Source: a bacterium
GTDB lineage: Bacteria; Patescibacteriota; Saccharimonadia; Saccharimonadales; UBA4665
Assembly: GCA_029549845.1 (NCBI GenBank)
Contig: JAKPIL010000161.1
Span: 1-8,258, forward strand
DNA length: 8,258 bases
Reading direction: 5' to 3'
Position numbers and translations under genes: made by a program. Shown here one piece after another: positions 1 through 4,562 of the stretch (position 1 is the first letter of the stretch; each line of letters begins with the position of its first letter). The notes beneath the pieces were generated by a model that was not told the origin of the DNA, did not search any database, and worked only from the letters and a program-made list of their open reading frames with translations.

Positions 1-60
1 ATGATGTCTAAAGAAAATGCCGAAAAAGCCGTCAAAGATGGCGCAACAAAAGCCTACTAG
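1..60 (+). CDS. C-terminal end of a DUF5679-like small protein (5' truncated by window edge)
   Basis: The window opens in frame with 19 codons ending in TAG and reading MMSKENAEKAVKDGATKAY. The same tail ends the complete 63-residue DUF5679-like protein at 4138-4329 (MMSKENAEKAVEAGVKKAY). The two tails match at 15 of 19 residues and 50 of 60 bases, including the first 29 bases without a change. This is therefore the 3' end of a paralogue whose Cys-rich zinc-ribbon part lies left of the window. The first ATG here is almost certainly internal, because the homologous Met-Met in the full copy is at residues 45-46. Function is unknown. A strong terminator-like hairpin follows at 137-175. Confidence 0.85.
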   Translation: MMSKENAEKAVKDGATKAY

Positions 61-136
61 GCTTCAAGGCCCGAGAATCTAATTCGTAGTTGGATAGTGC
101 CGTAGAAGCAACGTTTTACTTTGTAACTTACGGCGC

Positions 137-175
137 ATCAAATAAAAACCGACCATTGGTCGGTTTTTATTTGAT
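137..175. terminator. Perfect 18-bp hairpin, probable intrinsic terminator
   Basis: Arms 137-154 and 158-175 are perfectly complementary over 18 bp around a 3-nt loop (ATT). The GC core is ACCGACC/GGTCGGT, and the outer part is A-rich on the left and T-rich on the right, so the hairpin can act as a terminator on either strand. It lies 76 nt after the stop of the DUF5679-like fragment and before the enoyl-CoA hydratase promoter, which fits transcript separation. Confidence 0.8.
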
Positions 176-273
176 ATATCGTAGTTCTCTAGCTCTGGGC
201 GCATCGGAATTCGGAGTAGAGCCTTCTCGCCCGCGGCAATAACACCCGGGGTCTTTTGTGCGTTTCTAATCTA

Positions 274-293
274 TGGTATTATGACTATAATAT
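274..293 (+). promoter_or_regulatory. Enoyl-CoA hydratase promoter with overlapping TetR-type operator
   Basis: Two overlapping -10 candidates are visible: an extended -10 TGG-TATTAT at 274-282 and a consensus TATAAT at 286-291. No good -35 is seen (TTTCTA at 263-268 is 17 nt before TATAAT). The inverted repeat GTATTAT-GACT-ATAATAT at 276-293 covers both. Nearly the same repeat lies over the TetR gene promoter at 1883-1900, so this is the probable operator of that regulator. A transcript starting near 290-298 would begin well after the upstream in-frame TTG at 256, which rules that TTG out as a start. Confidence 0.65.
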
Positions 294-318
294 AACAATC
301 AACCGTGAGGGTAATGGA

Positions 319-1290
319 ATGACAAAGCAACCACTAGACGAGAACGAACCATCTTTTGATATCGAGAATAGGGGTGGCACGCTGCTTGTCAAAGTAGACG
401 GGGGCAAACATCAACTTTTTGGCTTAAAGTTCTCAAAGCTTCTCGACGAGCTCGTCGATAGCGCCGAAAATGACCCGGATGTTCACGCGGTTGTCTTTAC
501 CGGTAAGTACCCCGATCGTTTCGTCAGCCATGCTGATGTTCGTTGGTTACAAGTAGGCGGCCTGGATGTGCCGAATGTGAAGCGTAGAGGCGCAGCGGCT
601 ATCATCGATGTGTCACACAAGATGAGTGGCTTGGCGGCGCTTGATCCGCTCTCTCGTGCTACGCCTTTATGGGGCGGCGTACAGGTGGACCGTATGCACG
701 AAACATTTCTCAAGATGAACCGTAGTGGCGTGATCTATGTCGCCGCAATAAATGGCTCGACGATGGGACTTGGTGCGGAGTTTGCCTGGGCCTGTGATTT
801 CCGCGTCATCGCTGACGATGCAGTGATCGGACAACCAGAAGTACTGCTGGGCATCCTACCAGGCGGTGGCGGTACGCAGCGATTGACTAGGCTAATCGGT
901 ACGCATCGTTCGCTCAGGGCAATCCTTGAAGGTAAACCACTAACCGCTCAGGAAGCGCTGGAGTATGGTGCAGTTGACGAAGTAGCCGCTAGGAAAGATG
1001 TCGTCGAGCAGGCGGTCAAGCTCGCAGACTATTTCGGCGGGCGAGTGAAGCGTTCAGTGAAGCATATCAAACGAGCCATCTATTTCGGCGGTTCTAATAC
1101 GCTTGAAAATGGGCTACGCGAAGAACACATCGGCTTCCTCGACGTCGCGCGGTCCGAGGAAGGACAAGAACTTATGGTTGATTATCTCCAGGCTACGGAT
1201 GATAACGGTGTGCTGCCCTTTTATGACCCAGCGGCACTGAAAGAAGGCATCCGTACCGGCAAAATGCCCAAGCATAAAAAGCGTAGTTAA
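319..1290 (+). CDS. Enoyl-CoA hydratase/isomerase (crotonase) family protein
   Basis: This 323-residue crotonase-fold protein probably hydrates or isomerises an enoyl-CoA thioester in the cytosol; its substrate is unknown. The first oxyanion-hole strand is VVFTG (58-62) followed by SHAD (70-73). The second is in INGSTMGLGAE (144-154). Both catalytic glutamates of true hydratases appear to be present: Glu154 in GLGAEFAWACD and Glu174 in GQPEVLLGILPGGGGTQRL, 20 residues apart as in rat crotonase. The stretch between these halves (about 74-143) is roughly 35 residues longer than usual, which explains most of the excess over the usual 260 residues. The ATG at 319 was chosen because GAGGG at 307-311 precedes it and the promoter lies at 274-291; an in-frame TTG at 256 falls upstream of the likely transcript start. 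The gene converges on a TetR gene with overlapping stops and shares an operator-like repeat with it. Confidence 0.9.
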   Translation: MTKQPLDENEPSFDIENRGGTLLVKVDGGKHQLFGLKFSKLLDELVDSAENDPDVHAVVFTGKYPDRFVSHADVRWLQVGGLDVPNVKRRGAAAIIDVSHKMSGLAALDPLSRATPLWGGVQVDRMHETFLKMNRSGVIYVAAINGSTMGLGAEFAWACDFRVIADDAVIGQPEVLLGILPGGGGTQRLTRLIGTHRSLRAILEGKPLTAQEALEYGAVDEVAARKDVVEQAVKLADYFGGRVKRSVKHIKRAIYFGGSNTLENGLREEHIGFLDVARSEEGQELMVDYLQATDDNGVLPFYDPAALKEGIRTGKMPKHKKRS

Positions 1291-1850
1291 GCCGCGCCAG
1301 CGAGACGCAGTGCGGCCTGACGCCCCGAAGCGAGGATAGCCTCAGCTACCGACTCGTCCGATACACTCCGCGCCATCTGTAACGTACCAAGTAATAGGCC
1401 AAATAACGCATAGGTGCTGTCTACCTGAGAAGGTGCAATGCGGTCTTTGATCTCGTCCGTCACGCCAGTTAAGCTATGCATATAGATAGCTTTGGCGTCA
1501 CTGTGCAACCTGCTGATATCGCCGATAAGCGCAGCCGAAGGACAGCCACTTGCGCAGTCTATGCGATGCTCTGCCGAAAGGTATGTGTTGATGATGAACT
1601 CGAGCCCAGCCTTGTCGTGGGGGACACTCTCAAATGTCATTAGCTGGTGTTTCAACTCTTCGACGATCACCGCCTCCACCAGTGCTTGCTTGGACGAGAA
1701 ATGCGCATAAAATGCGCCATTGGTGAGACCAGCGGACTTCATAATCGCCGCTATGCCGACAGCATTGATGCCTTCTTCTTTGAACAGCTTCGCCGCCGTA
1801 TCGATGATACGTGTACGTGTCTGCTGTTTATGGTCTTTCGTGTATCGCAT
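1287..1850 (-). CDS. TetR/AcrR family transcriptional regulator
   Basis: A 187-residue protein of typical TetR length. The N-terminal DNA-binding domain spans about residues 9-58, with the helix-turn-helix at about 33-52 and the diagnostic GLTNGAFYAHFSSKQAL at 41-57. The C-terminal ligand and dimer domain contains an ASGCPSAALIGDISR segment (100-114), resembling the GCP-containing AcrR-type regulators. The ligand is unknown; an acyl-CoA or reactive small molecule would fit the neighbouring enoyl-CoA hydratase, but this is inference. The start ATG (1848-1850 on the minus strand) is preceded by AAGG six nt upstream. Its own promoter and that of the hydratase carry nearly identical inverted repeats, indicating autoregulation and control of the hydratase. 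The two genes end tail to tail sharing TTAA at 1287-1290. Confidence 0.93.
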   Translation of the reverse strand: MRYTKDHKQQTRTRIIDTAAKLFKEEGINAVGIAAIMKSAGLTNGAFYAHFSSKQALVEAVIVEELKHQLMTFESVPHDKAGLEFIINTYLSAEHRIDCASGCPSAALIGDISRLHSDAKAIYMHSLTGVTDEIKDRIAPSQVDSTYALFGLLLGTLQMARSVSDESVAEAILASGRQAALRLAGAA

Positions 1851-1882
1851 GAGATGCCTTCATCGGAGTTAATTGCCTGGTT

Positions 1883-1922
1883 GTATTATGATTATAATAC
1901 TATTTATTACTACCTATTTCAA
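1883..1922 (-). promoter_or_regulatory. TetR gene promoter and autoregulatory operator
   Basis: On the minus strand TTGAAA (1917-1922) and TATTAT (1894-1899) are separated by exactly 17 nt, giving a near-consensus promoter. An alternative TATAAT lies at 1891-1896. The inverted repeat GTATTAT-N4-ATAATAC at 1883-1900 (perfect 7-bp arms) covers the -10 region, as expected for a repressor that blocks its own transcription. A second palindrome at 1910-1929 covers the -35. Confidence 0.7.
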
Positions 1923-1929
1923 TAGGTAG
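1910..1929. repeat. Perfect inverted repeat over the TetR -35 box
   Basis: CTACCTATT (1910-1918) and AATAGGTAG (1921-1929) are perfect 9-bp complements separated by two bases. The repeat includes the TTGAAA -35 hexamer of the TetR promoter on the minus strand. It differs in sequence from the GTATTAT operator, so it could bind a different regulator or mark a rearrangement junction next to the DUF1428 remnant. Confidence 0.5.
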
Positions 1930-1973
1930 GTAAGTGTTAACTCAAGCATTCTGGACTATATTTTACAAATACG

Positions 1974-2018
1974 AAGAGGATGGTTTATGGTGGATTCGCT
2001 GTGGTTGTCGAAGGATAA
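1974..2018 (+). pseudogene. 3'-terminal remnant of a DUF1428 (YbaA-like) gene
   Basis: Read in frame, these 15 codons give KRMVYGGFAVVVEG and a TAA stop. The intact DUF1428 protein at 4563-4943 ends KKMAYGGFAVAVEG, identical at 11 of 14 residues. The bases match at only 33 of 45, and most mismatches fall at third positions, so the scrap derives from a gene that diverged under selection rather than from a recent copy of the neighbour. Upstream residues (FTNT before KRM) faintly resemble the family's MPFDGKRM but soon lose similarity, and no ORF extends to an N-terminus. The remnant stop lies two bases before the convergent stop of the winged-helix gene. It would be missed by ORF calling because it is too short. 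Confidence 0.7.
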
Positions 2019-2020
2019 CC

Positions 2021-2329
2021 TCATGCGCTGCCGATATTATGACCGACAATTTTGCGTAGTGTTTCTACATATTCACTAAACGCTTTGCGCCCTGTAGCTG
2101 TCAGCGAGAGCCATGTTCGAGGGCGCTTACCGACATGGCCTTTACGGACATGGATGTATTTAGCATCCTCAAGCATTCCTATGTAGCGCGAGAGCAAGCT
2201 ATCACTGATGTTAATAGTATCTTTTAGCACGGCAAACTCAACTTCTTGAGCCGCAGCTAGCGCAGCCATTATTGAAAGTCGTGCGGGTTGATGCAGTAGG
2301 GTGTCTAGCTGCTGGTATGACCTGTCCAT
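2021..2329 (-). CDS. Winged-helix transcriptional regulator (HTH_34/ArsR-like)
   Basis: A 102-residue single-domain winged-helix protein. LDTLLHQPARLSIMAAL (8-24) is the usual first helix of this MarR/ArsR-like group. The recognition helix lies in ISDSLLSRYIGMLEDAKYI (41-59), and the wing is in VRKGHVGKRPRTWLSLTATGRKAF (61-84), where the RPRTWLSLT stretch is characteristic. No Cys or His metal site is evident, so metal sensing is unlikely. The gene starts one base after the TGA of the membrane protein gene (TGATATG) and has no clear ribosome binding site of its own, implying translational coupling. It probably represses its own operon through the ACTTTAC repeats at 2771-2808; that is inference from position. 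Confidence 0.88.
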   Translation of the reverse strand: MDRSYQQLDTLLHQPARLSIMAALAAAQEVEFAVLKDTINISDSLLSRYIGMLEDAKYIHVRKGHVGKRPRTWLSLTATGRKAFSEYVETLRKIVGHNIGSA

Positions 2330-2330
2330 A

Positions 2331-2756
2331 TCAATTTTGACTTTTTAACCACAACCCGTACAAAATAGTCGGCAACCCGATTGCGAATCCTGTTATAGTC
2401 CAGGCATAGGCAAATTGGGAGTGCGCGGTAAAAGCAAATACATTGCCCATAAGAATCAATAGCATATAAATTACCCACGCCAGAGGTGACGTCTTCTTTT
2501 CTCTTTTCACTTTCGACTGCCTCGTACGGATATACCTATCTGTCAATATCGCGCCAACAATGGCGACAACACCCACAACAATGCTCCACTTATTTTGATC
2601 AAAGTAATCAAAGGGCGGATACAGCAGCATAGTAAATAACCCCCAGCCAATCCAAGGCATGTACTCTTTGGCACTGTGTCTATTGATATCGGCTTGAACG
2701 TCATTGATCTGCTTAACTGCCTGGGCAGCTTCCTTATGCGAAATGGTATTATTCAT
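2331..2756 (-). CDS. Small four-helix integral membrane protein of unknown function
   Basis: I do not recognise a named family. The 141-residue protein has a polar N-terminal segment (1-32, possibly helical and amphipathic), a first hydrophobic pair at about 33-52 and 57-73, a strongly basic loop at 74-90 (RYIRTRQSKVKREKK), and a second pair at about 92-111 and 116-137. By the positive-inside rule the basic loop should be cytoplasmic. There is no signal peptide and no catalytic motif. It is the first gene of an operon with a winged-helix regulator, an arrangement often seen where a small membrane protein and its cytoplasmic regulator work as a pair. AAGGA precedes the ATG by 5 nt. It might take part in envelope-stress sensing or transport, but the sequence does not show this. 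Confidence 0.8.
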   Translation of the reverse strand: MNNTISHKEAAQAVKQINDVQADINRHSAKEYMPWIGWGLFTMLLYPPFDYFDQNKWSIVVGVVAIVGAILTDRYIRTRQSKVKREKKTSPLAWVIYMLLILMGNVFAFTAHSQFAYAWTITGFAIGLPTILYGLWLKSQN

Positions 2757-2770
2757 AGGAATCCTTATTT

Positions 2771-2813
2771 ACTTTACTGAATACATAGTACTTTACTGTT
2801 TGTAAAGTGTCAA
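2771..2813 (-). promoter_or_regulatory. Promoter and ACTTTAC operator of the membrane protein/regulator operon
   Basis: On the minus strand TTGACA (2808-2813) and TACTAT (2785-2790) are separated by 17 nt. The spacer holds a perfect 7-bp inverted repeat, ACTTTAC (2790-2796) and GTAAAGT (2802-2808), around 5 nt. A further ACTTTAC copy at 2771-2777 lies exactly 19 bp from the first, inside the longer direct repeat TACTTTACTG (2770-2779 and 2789-2798). The spacing by about two helical turns suggests side-by-side dimer binding that blocks RNA polymerase. Confidence 0.65.
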
Positions 2814-2860
2814 TAGTTAGTTCGGATGATCATACCGCAATTCGTTACCCCAAGCTCGAC

Positions 2861-2895
2861 CACACCTCAGAACTATATCTATTAGATACGGTGTG
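2861..2895. repeat. Nested inverted repeats in intergenic DNA
   Basis: CACACC (2861-2866) pairs with GGTGTG (2890-2895). Inside them TATCT-ATT-AGATA (2876-2888) forms a short second stem, with an asymmetric internal loop between. No T-run follows, so it does not look like an ordinary terminator. It lies between the divergent promoters of the membrane protein operon and the VOC gene, and its role is unknown. Confidence 0.35.
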
Positions 2896-2953
2896 CTGAC
2901 AAACAATGGTTTGATAGCGCACAGGCAAACAACTCGGTGTATGCCTACCGACA

Positions 2954-2962
2954 TGGTATTAT
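2954..2962 (+). promoter_or_regulatory. Extended -10 promoter of the glyoxalase-like gene
   Basis: TGG-TATTAT at 2954-2962 repeats the extended -10 seen before the enoyl-CoA hydratase (shared ATGGTATTAT). Only the left GTATTAT half of the TetR-type operator is present; no right ATAATAC half follows. No -35 box is apparent. It would give a leader of about 30 nt to the ATG at 3000. Confidence 0.45.
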
Positions 2963-2999
2963 CAAAACAGCTCTAATAGTCATAAAACTAAGGAGGAAT

Positions 3000-3368
3000 A
3001 TGCATACAGTATTAGGTCTCGGTGGGGTTTTGTTCAAAGCTTCCGACCCGGCTGCTCTGAGTGCGTGGTACGAAAAGAATTTAGGCATAACGCTTCCTCC
3101 TCAGAGTTACGACGCCGCCGTCTGGGAGCAGCAAGCGGGACCAACTATCTTTGCACCTACCGAAGCGAGCTCGGAGCTTTTTACCAGCAGTGCAAATCTG
3201 TGCCTGAATTTTCGCGTAGCGGATATGGACGCAATGTGCGAGCAGCTACGTGCAAATGGCGTTGAGGTTACAAAAGACGACACCGAGTACCCAAACGGCA
3301 CGTTTGCTTCGCTGTCCGACCCAGAGGGTAATCCTATACAGCTCTGGCAGTTTACACAGCCATCTTAA
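3000..3368 (+). CDS. VOC-fold protein (glyoxalase/bleomycin-resistance-like)
   Basis: A 122-residue single VOC domain made of two beta-alpha-beta-beta-beta halves. The first half begins GLGGVLFKASDPAALSAWYEKNLGI (6-30). The second begins at about LCLNFRVADMDAMCEQLRANGVEV (67-90) and ends GTFASLSDPEGNPIQLWQ (100-117). Families of this fold isomerise or cleave small substrates or bind toxic compounds. The usual metal-binding His in strand 1 is absent (GGVLFKA), and the Glu normally found in the last strand (IELW) is Gln114, so a glyoxalase I-type metal site is doubtful. The ATG at 3000 is chosen because AGGAGG at 2991-2996 precedes it by 3 nt. An in-frame GTG at 2937 would add 21 untypical residues and lies before the likely promoter. 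Confidence 0.87.
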   Translation: MHTVLGLGGVLFKASDPAALSAWYEKNLGITLPPQSYDAAVWEQQAGPTIFAPTEASSELFTSSANLCLNFRVADMDAMCEQLRANGVEVTKDDTEYPNGTFASLSDPEGNPIQLWQFTQPS

Positions 3369-3435
3369 CCCATAGACAAACCGACCACAATAAATGAATT
3401 CTGGTCCAATCAAAAATGTCCTGCCAGAGTATATT

Positions 3436-3444
3436 TGCTAAAAT
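3436..3444 (+). promoter_or_regulatory. Extended -10 promoter of the PhnB-like gene
   Basis: TGC-TAAAAT at 3436-3444 lies 38 nt before the ATG at 3483, with AGGGAG at 3468-3473 as ribosome binding site. No convincing -35 is visible. Confidence 0.45.
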
Positions 3445-3482
3445 AGAAATGAAACTAACCCATAGCAAGGGAGACGCTCTAC

Positions 3483-3917
3483 ATGGCAACTATTAATCCC
3501 TACATTAACTTCAATGGGAACGCCGAAGAAGCCTTCACGTTTTACAAATCGGTATTCGGCGGCAAGTTCGCATCGGTCGTGCGCTTCAAAGATCTAGAAA
3601 GCTCTGACTTCCCTATCCCCGAGAAAGATGCCAATAAAATCATGAGGATTATTCTGCCAATCGGCGATAACGTTTTAATAGCCAATGACGTTCCTGAAAG
3701 CATGGGTCCTGTCAGCGAAAACGAAAACAGGTCAAAGATAGCAGTTAGTGCAGAAACGAAAGAAGAAGCCGACAAGCTATTCAAGGGCCTCTCCGAAGGA
3801 GGTGCAGTGGAAATGCCTATGTCCGAGAGTCCTTGGGGCACGTATTTTGCCATGTTCAGAGATAAGTACGGTATCGAATGGACCGTAGAATACGACTCGA
3901 ATAGAAACCAGTTATAA
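3483..3917 (+). CDS. PhnB-like VOC family protein
   Basis: A 144-residue protein of the PhnB / 3-dmu-9_3-mt group of the VOC superfamily. The opening INPYINFNGNAEEAFTFYKSVFGG (4-27) and the closing SPWGTYFAMFRDKYGIEWTVEY (116-137) are diagnostic. The middle IMRIILPIGDNVLIANDVPES (53-73) corresponds to the family's MHxxLPIG segment, but the His that may bind metal is Arg55 here. Bacterial members have no settled reaction despite the old methyltransferase label. AGGGAG at 3468-3473, 9 nt from the ATG, supports the start. The gene follows the glyoxalase-like VOC gene by 114 nt and has its own promoter candidate, so it need not be cotranscribed. The two VOC proteins are not close paralogues. Confidence 0.9.
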   Translation: MATINPYINFNGNAEEAFTFYKSVFGGKFASVVRFKDLESSDFPIPEKDANKIMRIILPIGDNVLIANDVPESMGPVSENENRSKIAVSAETKEEADKLFKGLSEGGAVEMPMSESPWGTYFAMFRDKYGIEWTVEYDSNRNQL

Positions 3918-3980
3918 GAAACTCAAATCGCCCGAGGTAGTTTATTCAGCGCCCAATTTATTAGATACTGCATATTATTT

Positions 3981-4005
3981 TGCTATACATAGCCAGTGGC
4001 GCCAC
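3981..4005 (+). promoter_or_regulatory. Possible promoter with palindrome at the start point
   Basis: An extended -10, TGC-TATACA (3981-3989), is followed after 6 nt by the perfect 10-bp palindrome GTGGCGCCAC (3996-4005), which would sit at the transcription start. A GTG at 3996 opens a six-codon frame (MAPQLD, stop at 4014-4016). It lies in the 220-nt gap before the DUF5679-like gene, which otherwise holds the closer promoter TATACT at 4074-4079. It may be an accessory promoter or chance. Confidence 0.3.
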
Positions 4006-4073
4006 AACTCGACTGATAGTGCGCAAATACGTCAGGTTGGGTATTTTAGTGTTTTGTTTCGTGCAGATTAGGG

Positions 4074-4117
4074 TATACTATGCAGACGATTTACTATTTA
4101 ATATGCTACCCGGTAGC
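4074..4117 (+). promoter_or_regulatory. DUF5679-like gene promoter and leader palindrome
   Basis: TATACT at 4074-4079 is a good -10 without a clear -35. The leader then contains the perfect inverted repeat GCTACC-C-GGTAGC (4105-4117) about 25 nt downstream of the expected start, just before the ribosome binding site. It could be an operator or a small leader hairpin; the one-base centre is too tight for an RNA loop unless inner pairs open, which favours a protein-binding site. Confidence 0.45.
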
Positions 4118-4137
4118 AAGTAACGAGAGGGGATACA

Positions 4138-4329
4138 ATGGTCACAGGATACTGCGTGAAGTGTAAGGAAAAAGGTGTTGAACTATCAAACGCTGAGATG
4201 CACCAAACTGCTAAGGGTGGTTTTATGGCCAAGGGCAAGCATGAAAAATGCGGAACAACTGTTTGCGCCATGATGTCTAAAGAAAATGCCGAAAAAGCAG
4301 TAGAAGCAGGCGTTAAAAAGGCCTACTAA
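4138..4329 (+). CDS. DUF5679-like zinc-ribbon protein
   Basis: A 63-residue protein whose first half resembles DUF5679 zinc ribbons of Saccharibacteria and other Patescibacteria. YCVKC (Cys6, Cys9) is one metal knuckle. The second is HEKC (His35, Cys38) in place of the usual CPVC, followed by GTTVC with an extra Cys43. The centre SNAEMHQTAKGGFMAKGKH matches the family pattern of a methionine/lysine-rich strand. The last 19 residues (MMSKENAEKAVEAGVKKAY) form a probable helix shared with the fragment at 1-60. The cytosolic function is unknown; nucleic acid or protein binding would suit a basic ribbon. AGAGGGGA at 4126-4133 supports the ATG. A hairpin terminator follows, separating it from the DUF1428 gene. 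Confidence 0.85.
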   Translation: MVTGYCVKCKEKGVELSNAEMHQTAKGGFMAKGKHEKCGTTVCAMMSKENAEKAVEAGVKKAY

Positions 4330-4374
4330 ACCGTTAGCCCATGGGAGCGTAGCAGTACGCTAGCGCTCACCACC

Positions 4375-4405
4375 GTAAAAGCCTCACGCACAGTGGGGTT
4401 TTTAC
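4375..4405 (+). terminator. Intrinsic terminator after the DUF5679-like gene
   Basis: GTAAAAGCCTCAC (4375-4387) pairs over 13 positions with GTGGGGTTTTTAC (4393-4405), including two G-U pairs, around the loop GCACA. The GC core is followed by five T, the usual terminator form. It lies 45 nt after the stop codon. Confidence 0.75.
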
Positions 4406-4515
4406 TATTTCCACGACAACATACGCAATGATGTAGCCTTCGTGGGTACTGCCCTACCCCTTCCGCCATTCTGGAGGAAATTTTACAGACAAAGCAAGAG
4501 CTGGCACGGTAAAAT

Positions 4516-4521
4516 TATACT
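4516..4521 (+). promoter_or_regulatory. Candidate -10 box of the DUF1428 gene
   Basis: TATACT at 4516-4521 would give a leader of about 35 nt to the ATG at 4563. No -35 hexamer is visible at 16-18 nt. It lies within the loose repeat AATTTTAC (4479-4486) / GTAAAATT (4509-4516). Confidence 0.35.
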
Positions 4522-4562
4522 GGAAGGTAGATAGCGTCTTTAATGAAGAAGGGTGAACAAAA

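Noticed and set aside
256..318. Longer hydratase N-terminus from a TTG at 256
   Set aside because: The added 21 residues are encoded by the promoter and operator region, no ribosome binding site precedes 256, and GAGGG lies correctly before the ATG at 319.
1647..1925. 92-residue plus-strand frame opposite the TetR gene and its promoter
   Set aside because: The composition is unlike a protein family and the frame crosses the operator; it is a shadow.
2744..2752. Further TGGTATTAT copy on the plus strand
   Set aside because: It is made by the first codons (Met-Asn-Asn-Thr) of the minus-strand membrane protein gene and points into its promoter; probably chance.
2937..2999. GTG start at 2937 for the glyoxalase-like protein
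   Set aside because: It would put the extended -10 inside the coding region and adds residues not typical of the fold; AGGAGG stands right before the ATG at 3000.
3367..3465. AACCCATAG repeated at about 3367 and 3457
   Set aside because: Nine bases, with different flanks; may be chance in a short gap.
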